Below the pieces are notes generated by a model. The model was given only the letters and a program-made list of their open reading frames with translations, made no database searches and was not told the origin of the DNA. This document shows, piece after piece, positions 18,162-31,600 of a stretch of 64,000 bases of DNA. Position 1 is the first letter of the stretch, and each line of letters starts with the position of its first letter. Made by a program: the position numbers and the translations under genes. This stretch comes from JBAZUK01 sp041661445 (GTDB lineage Bacteria; Chlamydiota; Chlamydiia; Chlamydiales; SM23-39): assembly GCA_041661445.1 (NCBI GenBank), contig JBAZUK010000003.1:135928-199927 (forward strand), written 5' to 3'.

Positions 18162-19553
18162 ATGAAAAAAATATTAATTGTATTTTTTTATGCTCTTTCA
18201 AACTTTGGTTTTTCTATAAACTTTCTTGATGTTTCTTCTACAGAAACAGAGCTCGGCAATGCAGAAATTGTAATGAATAATTCAGGAAAATCATTTGTTG
18301 TTTGGGTAAATAATCAAAGATCTAATAAAACTCATAAGATCCAATATGCAGCATCATCAGATTTCGGCAAAACATGGACAGAGCCTAAATTACTTAAAAG
18401 CGTTCATGATGCTTGTAATGTTGAGCCGCCTAAAGTTATCATCAATAATTCCGGCGACATAATGTGCCTCTGGAATGAGCCGATATGTTGTAAAATAAAT
18501 TACATTAAATCAGCTATATCATGTGATTTTGGCAAAACGTGGAATTTTCATGAAATTTCAGATAATGAATATTTATATCATGCGGCATTAACAAACATCG
18601 ACAATACAGTATTATTAGTATTGGTAAAAAAAATTAATGATCCTGATGATGAATATAATTATTTAATTGAAATTCGAAGATCTCTTGATTTCGGTTCGTC
18701 TTGGCTTTCATCAAAATATTTCAAAACAAGACATAATCCTAGACCGGAAATTAAGTTAAGAAAATCAGGAAAGACATTACTTACCTGGAATGATGAATAT
18801 TATAACGCTGAATACTATAAATATGAGACAGGCGATTATGACCAACATGTTATTGGATACAGCTCTTCGGACAACTTCGGTGAAGATTGGACAGATCCCA
18901 ATGAAATCCTGACAGATTCAGAGCCTACCGAGATCCAAAATATTTTAAATGATGAAGGTAATAAAATAATTATGTGGAAAGAACAGCAAAAAGATTTCAA
19001 TAACTGGTGGTCATCATCATTATTTTATTCTATTCTATCAGATAATGAAAAATCATTTGGGACAATGATTTTAGACAAAGCTTCCCCCGGTTTGGAATAT
19101 TATAATCTTGTTTCTTCCTTTGAATCTTCGCCCTCTCTTTTTGCCGTTTGGGAATCCGATACTGGAGGAGGGTCAGATAATTTTGGTTTAATTAAAGTAT
19201 CAGTCAGCAGAAATTTTGGAAAAACATGGACTAGTCCTAAAATTATCTCCAATAAATTTACAGATTGCCGTAAACCTATATTATTTTCCGACTCCCAAGG
19301 TCACGTTTTAATATCATGGAATACCTATGATAATAAAGACAAATCTTATATTATACAGTGCATATACTCTTCAAATTCAGGCAATAACTGGTCAAAAATC
19401 ATTAATTTATCAAAAAAGGACCAGCTTTTCAAAGATCAGAAAATAGCTCTCAATGAGAAGGGAAAGATAATCGTTTTATATAAACAGCTAGAAAATAACA
19501 GATATGGTTATCAGATAATTATATCAGATGATTTTGGGAAAAGCTGGAAATAA
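18162..19553 (+). CDS. Secreted Asp-box (BNR) beta-propeller protein, sialidase-like
   Basis: This 463-residue protein has a signal peptide (MKKILIVFFYALSNFGFS) and about seven Asp-box repeats of the S-x-D-x-G-x-x-W type: SSDFGKTW, SCDFGKTW, SLDFGSSW, SDNFGEDW, SRNFGKTW, SNSGNNW and SDDFGKSW. Such boxes sit on the blades of six- or seven-bladed propellers of sialidases and related exo-glycosidases, but also in non-enzymatic proteins. I could not find a sure arginine triad or nucleophile Tyr/Glu pair, so enzymatic sialidase activity is unproven and a carbohydrate-binding role is equally possible. Its place between htrA and the giant exoprotein suggests a surface function. A weak promoter candidate is TTGCTC/TAAAAT at 18107-18135. 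Confidence 0.8.
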   Translation: MKKILIVFFYALSNFGFSINFLDVSSTETELGNAEIVMNNSGKSFVVWVNNQRSNKTHKIQYAASSDFGKTWTEPKLLKSVHDACNVEPPKVIINNSGDIMCLWNEPICCKINYIKSAISCDFGKTWNFHEISDNEYLYHAALTNIDNTVLLVLVKKINDPDDEYNYLIEIRRSLDFGSSWLSSKYFKTRHNPRPEIKLRKSGKTLLTWNDEYYNAEYYKYETGDYDQHVIGYSSSDNFGEDWTDPNEILTDSEPTEIQNILNDEGNKIIMWKEQQKDFNNWWSSSLFYSILSDNEKSFGTMILDKASPGLEYYNLVSSFESSPSLFAVWESDTGGGSDNFGLIKVSVSRNFGKTWTSPKIISNKFTDCRKPILFSDSQGHVLISWNTYDNKDKSYIIQCIYSSNSGNNWSKIINLSKKDQLFKDQKIALNEKGKIIVLYKQLENNRYGYQIIISDDFGKSWK

Positions 19554-19562
19554 CATATAAGA

Positions 19563-19582
19563 AAAACATAATAAAATGTTTT
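19563..19582. terminator. Weak hairpin between convergent genes
   Basis: AAAACAT at 19563-19569 pairs with ATGTTTT at 19576-19582 around a 6-base loop, between the Asp-box gene and the end of the giant exoprotein gene. The stem is short and A/T-rich, so it is only a possible terminator. Confidence 0.35.
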
Positions 19583-19633
19583 GGCTCTTAAAAAAAACCT
19601 AGAAATTTTTTCAGAATATTTTACTTAATTTTT

Positions 19634-22600
19634 TTAATGAGCTGCTTCTTGCAGATCCTCATCTTTTAAACGGCATTTCAGCAGGTAATTTCCCTTAAGC
19701 GGATCTAATTGATAACGGCAGCTTTGCAGATATGATTCATCAAAAAAGTAAGATAAAAAGAAATAATAACTTGCCAAATTGAAATACGAAGAATCAAATC
19801 CAGGGATGGCAAATGGCAAAGACGAAATTACTATTATCGGAGGAACAACATTACAATCTTTTATAACAACTCCATTAAAAATAATCTTGCATGGAGGATT
19901 GGAAGGAATTTCATGAATAGTATTATCTATTGTACTTCCATTAAAATCAGCCAAACTAGGCTGCCCTCTTGCTCCTGCGAAAACCTGACCTGAACTGTTA
20001 ACTAAAATCGGTGATGATAAGGTTCCCACATTGCCGCCTAAAGCATTAAAACTTGATGTATTAAGAGACGTGATCGCAACCGGTGCTGCGGTGTTAGTGA
20101 TATCAGTCAATGAAACAAAACTTGGATTGTTTGCATTTATAGTACCTGAAAAGGTAATTTTTCCTGAATTAACCAATAAATTATTAATATTTCCAAGGCT
20201 CGAAATAGTATTTAAGAATGCTGTTCCAGTTCCCGTATCTATTGAGATACTTTCAAAATCGGTTCCTAGAATGCTCACAAATGAAAAACTTCCATTATTT
20301 GTAGTAATCTGAAGGTCGTTGGAGTTTCCTAAAACGATAGTCCCGCTTGTAAATGTAATAGGTCCGCCAAATGATGTGAAACTGGTTAAGTTCCCTGTGT
20401 TTAAATCTATAACATTTCCAGCCGAATATATTTGTGTATTTGCCTTATATGTATTTCCCAGTAAATTAATATCGTTAGCAGAAGTGATAGTGAAATTCTC
20501 AAGAGCGGTGGTTTCACCGACATTCTGATTCAAATAGACATCGCCAGTTCCTGCTGCAATAGTCAGATCATGTGCTCCATCAACTTTAAATAGGTTGATA
20601 TCAGCTCCAGGAACTCCGCTGCTGATTGACAAATTTCCGGTAAGTGTTAATGGGCTTACGAAATCAATTGTTTGGTTATTTGTATTTAGAGTTCCGCTGC
20701 CCGAAACAAGACCTGCTCCATTTTGAAGGAAAGGACCATCTAAAGAAAAATTACCTGCAAAAGAAAATAAGCTGTCATTAGTTATAGTAAGAGGACCGCC
20801 TGCCGATGTAGTTACGTTACCATTGATGCTAAAAGCGACGCCCATCATTGAGATTCCCGATGCTCCGCTGGTAGTTAAATTACCACTGATAGTTGCTTGA
20901 GTAGCAATTCCTGATAGATCGATAGAGGTTGCGCTGATCGATGAAGATGTAAAATTATTTGCCGAGCTGACCAAAAAGTTATCTATCGGTCCGACATTTT
21001 GGGCAAATGAAATATTTCCAAGACCTGAGTTCAAAGATAGATTTTGAAATCCGCTCACGGTTCTTAAAAAACTGATATTTCCAAGACCGATTCCAGTATC
21101 TAGCGAAATATTATTTCCAAGGGTTACAGGTCCTGTGAAAAGAATAGGATTTGACAAGGTTGTTATATTGGCAGAAAGGTTGACATTGCCAAGTCCTAAC
21201 TGCGAAAAAGATCCGGAAAGGTTAAAAGATGCCCCTGCGCTGATTGTTAAAAGATCAGAGTTTGTGATATTTACCGGTCCTCCTGCCAAAGTAGTAACAG
21301 GATTATTAAGAGTGAATTGAAAGCCGCTTAGATTAATTCCGCTACTGCCTGTACTTTCAATGGATCCATTGAAAGTAGTTAAACCGGTTCCTGCCAATTG
21401 AGTAATAAATCCTGCTGTGATCGCCTGGGTTGTAACATTATTTGCAGTTTCAATAGTTAATGAATTTATGGGAACCATGCTGCCGATATCTGCCGAAATG
21501 ATAATATTTCCCGTTCCAGCGATCAGAACCAAATCCTCATTTCCATCAACAGTACTCGAAATTAAAATATCTCCGCCCGCATTACTATTAATAGTAGCCG
21601 CATTCGTTAAAGAGATTGCATTGGTAAATGTAACCATAGAATCTACAGCATGCAAAATTCCTTCAAGAGATACAATTCCTGTGCCGCTTTCTGTAAAAGC
21701 ACCTGAAATCAAGGTTGAAGCTCCGAATTTGAAAGAAGAATCAGCTACATGATTTATAACTACAGATCCCCCTGCGGTTGTAATTACTGATCCGTCCAGG
21801 GCAAATGCATTGCTATTCAAGTTGATACCGGCTGCTGCGTTTGTATTAAGATCTCCACTTAAGGTTGTTGTCCCGCTTCCGGCTGTTTGCATAATCGTAG
21901 AAGCACTGATCGAAGATGTATTAATATTATTTGCAGCCGTAAAGATTAGGTTTCCGAGCCGTGTAACTGAGCCGGCTGCTCCATTTACAGTTATATCTGC
22001 AGCGCCCGAATTAAAACTTAGATTTCCCGGTCCATTTAAAGTTGATGAAAGAGTAATTGGCTGAGAGGAGGCGGTCAAAAAAGGACTGCCCGTAACTGCA
22101 ACGCCGCTAGAAAAAGAAATCGCTCCATCACTTGTAACAGAACCGCTAAGCGATGATGATCCTGCCCCATTTTGTGTGAAAGCTCCGGATACTACGCAAG
22201 TTGCAGTAACACTGAGTAGCCCTGCATTTGTAAGAATCACAGGTCCGCTGTTTGTTGTTGTAACATTATTATTTAGATTGATAGCACTGGTTATTATCTG
22301 AATACCCCCAATAGTATTTGTGTCGGTTGTGTTATTTAGGGAAGTAGTCCCGGTTCCTGAAGATTGAATAAAAGAAGTAGTTGACAATCCATTAAATGTC
22401 GCATCTTTTGCACTTGCTATATTAATAGTTCCTAAACGTGTAGTTGATCCTATAGATGTGCTAAAAGTGATGTCGCCAAGACCACTTGTTAAGCTAAGAG
22501 TTTCAACACCTGCTGTCGTTGCATTAAGGCTGTTATTAAAAGTCATGGAGCCGATTCCCGAACCTGAATTGAAGGACATGTCTCCAGGAAGAGCAGGTGT

Positions 22601-25600
22601 TATCGATGGTGTTAGGGTAACCGGTCCATTAAAGTTAATTGAAGCATTAGATGTAGTAAGTGATCCTCTTATTTCAACCGGTCCAGCCCCGCTTTGATTA
22701 AATGCGCCTGATGAAGAGATACTCCCTGCCGCAATGCTTGTAAAAGTGCCGGAATTATTTACTGTTATAGGGCCTGAATTTGTAGTTGTCCAGTTTGCTC
22801 CTCTAACAAAATTTGTTCCATTCAAATCAATTCCAGTTATGCTGCTTGTAGTTAAAGAGCCTGCAAAAGTAGTTGTTCCGCTGCCTGCTGATTGAGTAAA
22901 TGATGAAGCTGTTATAGTCTTAGCAGCAGAGATATCATGAGCGCTTGGAATGAGGATGCTGCCTATCGGAGTTGAATTTCCAATATCCTCACTAAATAAA
23001 ATATCACCGCCTGAGCCTGAACTTATAGATAAACTGCCGGGGCCTTGGATAGTATTTGAAAAAGTAACATTTTGATTATTTGCGCTTGAATTAAAAACAG
23101 AAGCTGCAAGAAGTGTTACAGGGCTTGAAAATGAAATATAACCATTAAGGGTAGTAATAGACCCTGCAAAATTAACCGGCCCCGCTCCATCTTGAAGATA
23201 ATGACCAGCGATATTACGCGAGCTGATCGCAAAACCTGTGATTAATCCAGAATTGGTAACATGTACAGATCCTCCAGTTGTTGTAACAAGAGAGCCGTTC
23301 AAGATAAAATTATTTCCGACCAGAGTAACTCCAGCGGCACCATCAGTATTAAGCGCGCCATTAACTGTTGCTGTACCTGTTGATGAAACCAAATTAACAA
23401 ATCCTGCAGATGCTGACTGAGCTGTAACATTATGAGAACTAATTATAGTAATACTTCCAATTCTGGTAGTTGATCCGATATCGGATTGAAGTAAAATATT
23501 TCCATTATTGCCTGCAGCAAAGGTTATATCTGCAGCTCCATTGATGGTATTTAAAAAGGTAATCGACTGATTTGCTACTGATGTATCGAGTAACGGACTT
23601 CCGCTGATAGTTGTCGCTCCAGTAAATAAAATTGGCTGACCTGCTGTTATTGATCCTGACAAAGAAACAGTTCCGCTGCCCATTTGAGTAAAAGCTCCGG
23701 ATAAAGATGCTGTTCCTGCAAAACCAAGGTTTCCAGAGTTAGTTACACTTAGAAAACCATTATTGGTAGTATTGACAGTACTATTAAAATTAAAATTATT
23801 TCCTGTTAAGGTAATACCAAGACCAGTCGAAACATTAAGCTGGGCATTGAAAAATGTAGTACCTGAACCTGCGAACTGAAGTAGTGATGCTAGATTTGTT
23901 TGAGCAGAAAAAGTTACATCGTCAGCTGAATTTATTGTTAAGTTTAATAGAGGATTGACACCCCCTATAACTCCACTAAAAATAATATCTCCAATCCCGG
24001 AATCTACTGTCAGCATATTTGAATTTGCTGAAGTATCATCTAAGATCCCATTAAAAGTGATATTAGCCCCAGTGCTGCCTAAAGTAGAAAAAACACTGGT
24101 TGCTTCAATGATAACCGGACCTGGAAAAGAAAGCGCATTATCATTAGAAACAATATTTCCAAAAGCATGCAGATCTCCTGAATAAGTGAAATTTAATGCG
24201 TTCGAATATTCATTTCCTAAAGTTAAATCTGTTCCAGTAAAGGACGTAGATAAAAATTCTTCATTTCCTGATGTTCCCAAATCGCCTACTACAATATTTC
24301 CACTACCTGCATCGAAAATCAGTGTTCTCAAACTTGAAGCCGCTGCATGAACATTTCCCAGGTTGATATTTCCATTACTAGAATTTATAGTAAGATCTGT
24401 AATAGCTGATAATTCAATGCCTAAACCGCCTGCAAAGTTTATATCATTTCCATTTGTGAAAAATGTAGTCAAGGCTCCTGAATTCATATTAAATGAAAAA
24501 GAAGGATCAATATTATAGGTCTGAGTGCCGCCAATATTATAATTGCTTCCTGTAAAATTTATATTTCCGCTTGCTGTCAGTGTAATAACTCCAGTAATCC
24601 CCTGATCTGTTGAAGTTCCAACATTATTAATTGAAATCTCACGACCATCTGCAATAATAGAGCTCAAGGATGTAGTGGATTCAATAGGATATCCAATAGG
24701 ATTTAAGAAAGTAATATTCCCAGCATTTGCATCAAGAGTGAGAGTCTCAGTTCCTGCAGCTCCATTTACTGTGTTGCTAAATACAATGTTTCCTGATCCT
24801 ACCGTAGTATGTAAATCTGCGTCGGCACCTACAATGACAGGTCCCGTAAACGATATACCCTGATTTGCCGTTAGAGGTCCGCCGATCACAATCTTTCCTG
24901 TTCCGTTCTGAATGAATGAACCGTCAATTGTTATAGGAGTTGCTCCTGCTCCCGAGACTAATCCTGAATTAGTGACTGTAAATGATCCGCCATTAGTAGT
25001 TTTTATTAAAGTCGCTCCCGCACCTACGGTAAAATTATTCCCGGTTAGTGTGATCCCTGCCGGTGTATTAGTATCAATACTTCCATTAAGAATAGATGTT
25101 CCTGTTCCATTTGTCTGGGTTATTGATCCTGCAGTAACTGCCTGAACTGTTGCATCATGAGCGCTTGTTATCGTAAATGCTCCAAGACGCGTTGTTCCTC
25201 CAAAAGCCCCTAAAATGCTGATATTTCCGCTTCCGGCTATTAATGTAATCGGCTGATTTCCGTCTACTGTACTTGCAGCTGAAAATGAAATCGTTCCACC
25301 TCCAATACTTGAATCGATTACGGATGGCGCTGTAAGAGTAATTGGGTTTGTTCCTGAAAAATTAATAGCTGCGCTTAGAGCTGAAGCATTTGTAGTTGTA
25401 ATTGCGCATCCAAGTAAAACGCTTCCTGAACCGGCCTGGGTAAAAATTCCATTAGAAGTTATTGACTTGCCCGCTGTAGTTGTCAGCACTCCGCTATTAG
25501 TGATGGAGACAGGTCCGCCTCCGGTAGTTGTCATATTCTGCTGAATAGTAAAGTTCGTTCCGTTTAAATCAATTCCGATAGCGCCTGAGGTGCTGATGCT

Positions 25601-28600
25601 GCCGTTAAATAAGGTAGTTCCGCTTCCTGCGCTTTGAGTCAATGATGAAGCGCTAATACCTTGAGTTGTCAAATTCTGTACTGTCGAAACGGTTAAAGAA
25701 CCAAGAGCTGTTGCATTCTGGGAAAGTAAAATATTCCCTGTTCCTGAAGATAAACTAAGATTGCCCGGACCGTTAAGCGTACCGGCAAAAGTGATCGGCT
25801 GATTTGCAGCTGATGTATTTAAAGATCCTGTTCCTGAAACAGCAAAAGGTCCGTTAAACTGCATCGCTCCGCCGGCTGTTATAGCGCTGGAAAGTAAAGT
25901 TCCTCCCGATCCGTTTTGTGTTAATGCTCCGGCAACCGAACCTGTTGCTCCCGCTGCGAAAGTAAGCAGTCCGGTATTTGTAACGCTCAAAGGTCCTGCT
26001 GCTGCGGTAGTGAAAGCAGCATTGAACGTAAAAGCAGTTCCTGTCAAGGAAATGCCTGCTGCCTCTGAAGTATTTAAAGCGCCATTGAAAGTAGTTGATC
26101 CCGATCCGGCTGATTGTGCAATAGATGCTGCTGTAATCGCTTGAGTAGAAACAATTCCCCCCTGAGTGATTGAAAAAGATTTAAGTGCGGTTCCTAAGCC
26201 TGCATCTCCGTTTAAAGTAATATTTCCTGATCCGCTATTTAATGTAAGGTTAAATGTACCGTCAATAGTCTGACTTAAATTAATATTTCCGGCTCCGGCA
26301 GCTGTGTTTAATGAAGTATTTCCCGTTAGTGTTATCGGTCTTGCAAATGAAATATTATTGCTTGAGGCAGAGATTGATGATGCTATGTGGACAGGTCCGG
26401 TCCCATTTTGAGTAAAAGCGCCTGCAGAATTTATGTTGGCGCCAATAGTTAATATTCCCGGAGTATTATTTGTAAATGTAACCGGACCAGAATTTGCTGT
26501 AGTTATAGAACCGTTTTGAGTAATAGTACCGCCGGTGATTGATATTCCCAATGCCCCTGTTGTATTAATAGGACCGGTGATTATAGTTGTTCCACTGCTT
26601 CCAAGTTGCCCGATAGAAGATGCCTTTACAAGAAGAGGATAGGTGATGTCCTGGACGCTGTTTACGGTAATAGCCCCAATAGGAACGGTAGCACCTAGGC
26701 TTGGTCCAAAAATGATATTTCCGGTTCCTGCTGTCAAAATTAAATTTTGATTACCATTTACAGTACTAGATAAAGTGATAGTTCCAGCGCCGGTATCAGT
26801 AGAAAGAGTAGTAGATCCTGTCAGGGTAATAGCATTTGCAAAAGAGATATTTTGATTCACAGTCGCAACTTTGCCTGAAAGAGAGACTGCTCCCCCTCCG
26901 CTTTGCGAAAAAGCTCCGGCAATTGATGTGCTGCTTCCTAATATTAAAGATAAAGGTCCACTGTTAACTATGGAAAATGGTCCTGATCCCGTTGTTATCA
27001 GTGTGCTATTTATATTAAAATTAGTACCGGTAAAACTTATCCCGGAAACTCCGGTCGTTGTCATATTTCCGCTAATTGCAGTAGTCCCAGTTCCGGCGCT
27101 TTGAGTAATTGAAGCGGCAGAGATTGCTCCTGCAGTAATATTGCGCGCATTTGTAAAGTTTAAAGCTCCGATAGGAGTAGATCCGATGGCTCCGCTAAAT
27201 GTAATATTTCCAGTTCCGGAATTTAAGGTTAAAGCATGAGGTGTTACTATGTTGTCATTTGTCAAAGTAGAGCTAAACAAGATATTTTGATTATTTGAAG
27301 AAGTATTTAAATTACTTGCCCCTGTAAGAGTAACTCCGCTTAAAAATGAAATTAATCCTCCCGATGTAAAAGCGCCGGAAAGATTTACGAGACCGGCTCC
27401 TGTTTGTGTTAAGGCCCCTGAAATTGAATAGGTGGAATTTGAAAAAGAAAGTAGCGCTGAATTATTAATTGTTAAAGGCCCGGCTGCTGCTGTAGTAACA
27501 TTATTATTAAAAGCAAATGCGGATCCGGTAAGATTGATTCCATTAACTATGCTGGCATTTAACGCGCCATTAAAAGTAGTCGTTCCGCTTCCGGCTACCT
27601 GAGTAATAGAAGTAGCCGAGATTGCATCTGCTGCAACATCTCTTGCACTTGTAATTCTTAGAGCTCCTATACGAGTAGTATTTCCCACAGTCCCGCTAAA
27701 TGTAATATCTCTGCTTCCTGAAGCAAGAGTTAAGTTTTGCCCTCCGGCGGTGGTGCCTTGAATTGTGCTTCCAAAAGCAATATCGCCTGAAGCTGAACCA
27801 TTTGAATTGATTGACAAATTACTATTTAAGGTAATCGGATCCGCAAATTGAATTAAAGCATCCTGTGTAGATAAGCTTCCGCCTATATTGACGTTTCCGC
27901 CTCCGCTTTGATCAAAAGCGCCGGATATACTCAAACTTGAACCAGCTGCAATAACAAGAGCGCCTGTATTAACAAGAGTTAAAGGGCCGCCGTTTTGTAT
28001 AACAATAGATCCGCTTAAATTAATATTAGCAGTTTGAATGGATATACCGTTTACATCTGTTGTTGTAATACCTGAATTAATGGATGTAGTTCCAACTCCG
28101 TTCGTTACAGTTAGATATCCGATATTTACAGAACTTGCCATTGTTAAATCTGTTGCAGAATCAACAGTAATAAAATCAAACGGAGCAGTAGAACCTACAG
28201 GCCCATTAAACTCGATAGATCCTCCACATGGATTAAAATCAAAACTTAAAGAATTCACGCCACCGTTAAGGGCATCAACCGTGCTATTAAAAATAACCAT
28301 TCCAGGGCCAGGGCATGAAAAATCAACTGCACCATTAATAAAGACTGGGACATTATATGTCATAATACTTGAAGGCTGATGTCCTGAAAGGATACTAGAA
28401 TCTGGTGCGTTTTGTTGTAGAGAGACGGCAAAAACATTTGTATTCAGAACTGGTGTTGGATTAAACGTATTAGCTGTAAGATCAACATTGTTTAAATCCT
28501 GTCCCGAGGATCCGATCTGGTTAAAATTATAGATTCCCATGCCTGCATTGACTGTAAAATTAAATCCTGGCCCTGAAAGATTTCCCATCGTGATTGTTCC

Positions 28601-31600
28601 GCCATTACTGATTAAAGTAAGGTCGGAATTACTCAGATTAATCGTTGCTGGTGTAATCGTTCCTGTTGTAAAAGTAATCGGTAAAGCATTTGAAGTAACG
28701 CTCGCAGGAGACAATGATGTAAAATCAAAAATACCGCCAGCTGTATAATTCTGAGTTCCATTATTATAAACAGTCCCTGTAAAGGTAATGTCTGTTGTTG
28801 CTGTTAATGAAGTTGTTCCAGTTGCTCCAAAAGAACTGGATCCTAAGCCTGCCCATGTAATATTAGTGGCATTTAAAGTAACATTATTATAAGAAATCAT
28901 TGCTCCGATTGGTGAGTCAAGAATTATATTACCTGAACCTGCATCCATAGTAAGATCATGACCAGCCACAGTTCCATTAAAAGTTCCTGTGATCTGAATA
29001 TTTCCAGCAGTTCCAACTCCGGTAGAAAGTACGGTGGAAGTGCTGCATATTATATTGCTATTTAAAGTAATGTTTGTAGCGCTAGTTGTAATGTCTCCAC
29101 CTAAATGAACAGTAGTTGCTGTTTCATCTACACTTCCGGTTGCGGTAACGGCAGCATTCTGAAATACATTATTTGCAGATGTAACCTTTAAACATCCAAG
29201 AGGAGTAATTCCTCCTACAGTTGAAGAAAATGTTACATCTCCTGCTCCAGCTATCAACTCAATACATTCAGGTCCATCAACTGTATTAAAAAATGTTATA
29301 TTCCCTCCATTGCTTGTATAAGTAGAAGCAAGCAAAGCATTCACAGCTCCCGAATACGAAATATCTCCACCGCTTGTGGTAAGAGTTCCTCCAACGTCAT
29401 TTGAACCTGTTCCATTTTGTGTAAAACCGCCATCTAAAGTTATTGTTGTAGCCACATTCCAAGTTGCAGAACCGCTATTGGTTATTATTAAAGGACCAGC
29501 GTTTGTGGTATTTATTGTTAATCCAAATAAATTAAAATTATTACCAATAAATGTTATACCCGCTAAAGAATTGGTATCTAAATTGTCATTTATATCTGTA
29601 GTGCCTGCAGCATTTTGCAAAATAATTGATGAAGCGGTTATTGCGGAAACAACAACATTATTGGCAGATGTTATAGTAAAAGCACTGATACGATTTGTTG
29701 ATCCAATAGGGCCCGATAATATTACGTTTCCGGCTCCGGCAGTTAAGGTTAAATCAAAATTACCATCAACAGCAGATAATAAGATCAAATCGCCTCCGTC
29801 TGAGTTGAGAACGATATCATTTGTAAGTGTAATAGGTGAGTCAATTGAAAGATTTCCTATTGATGAAATATCAGATCCTAAAGAAACACTTCCTGCTCCT
29901 GATTGAATAAAGGTTGTGTAAGAAGAAATAGGAGAGCTTGAAGCTACTGTCAAAGTACCGGCATTTGTGATTGTAATATTGCCGGAAAATACAGCATCAT
30001 TAAAATTAATATCCGATCCATTTAATTCAATTGAAGCCGCATTTAAAGTTCCATTAAAACTAGTGGTCCCGGATATTGGAGTTATATTTCCTGTTACGAA
30101 AGCCACAGAAACAGCTACATTAGAATTTAAAGTAACTCCCGCTGCACTTTGTATTGCCACGTTAGTTAAAGGAATCAAATCGCCAATGCTATTCTGAAAA
30201 TCAACATTTCCGTTGCCGGCAGTTACAATAAGATTTTCAGCACCATCAACTGCTCCATTTAATGTAATATCTCCTAGACCAGATCCTGAATTAAGTGCTG
30301 CAGCTGCAATCAGGGTTATATCAGATAAAAAACTTATATTATCATTTGAAGTAGTAATTGAGCCGCCAAAAGAAACTGGTCCGGCTCCGTTTTGCGTGAA
30401 TCCTCCGTCAACGGTAAGAACCGAGCCACCTGAAATAGTTAAAGTTCCGGAGTTAGTAATGCTCATCACGCCGTTATTATTAGTTGTCACATTATTGAAA
30501 GTAAAATTGTTTCCAGTAAGCGTAATTCCACCTGAAGTAGTTATTAAACCATTAAAGGTTGCCTGTCCTGTTAATGCAGTTCCATTTGATATCGAACCTA
30601 TTGTCAGACTGGACGATGCAGTTATATTATTTAGACTTTGAATAAAAAGTATAACAGGCTTTGTTCCTCCTACAATACCGCTAAAAGTAACATTGCCTGC
30701 ATTTGCATCAAGAGTGAGAGTCTCAGTTCCCGCAAGTCCATTTACTGTATTGCTAAATACAATATTTCCAGATCCTACCGTAGTATCTAGATGTGCGTTG
30801 GCACCTACAATGACAGGTCCTGTAAACGATATGCCCTGATTTGCCGTTAGAGGTCCGCCGATCACAATCGGTCCTGTTCCATTCTGAATGAATGAACCGT
30901 CAATTGTTATAGGAGTTGCTCCTGCTCCCGAGACTAATCCTGAATTAGTGACTGTAAATGATCCGCCATTGGTAGTTGTTATTGCAATCGCTCCCACATC
31001 TACAGTAAAATTATTCCCGGTTAATGTAATTCCTACCGGGGTATCAGTATCAATACTTCCATTAAGGGTAGATGTTCCTGTTCCATTTGTCTGGGTTATT
31101 GATCCTGCCGTAACTGCTTGAATAGTTGCATCTTTAACGCTTGTAATCGTAAAGGCTCCAAGTCGTGATGCTATATCTCCAAAACTTCCTAAAATGCTGA
31201 TATCTCCGCTTCCGGCTATTAATGTAATCGGCTGATTGCCTTTTACTGTACTTGCAGCTGAGAATGAAATTGTTCCACCTCCAATGCTTGAATCGATAAC
31301 GACTGGCGCTGTAAGAGTAATTGGGCTTGTTCCTGAAAAATTAATAGCTGCGCTTAGAGCTGAAGCATTTGTAGTTGTAATTGCGCATCCAAGTAAAACG
31401 CTTCCTGAACCGTCCTGAGTAAAAATTCCATTAGAAGTTATTGACTTGCCCGCTGTGGTTGTCAGCACTCCGCTATTAGTGATGGAGACAGGTCCGCCTC
31501 CGGTAGTTATCATATTCTGCAGAATAGTAAAGGTCGTTCCGTTTAAATCAATTCCGATAGCGCCTGAGGTGCTGATGCTGCCGTTAAATAAGGTTGTTCC

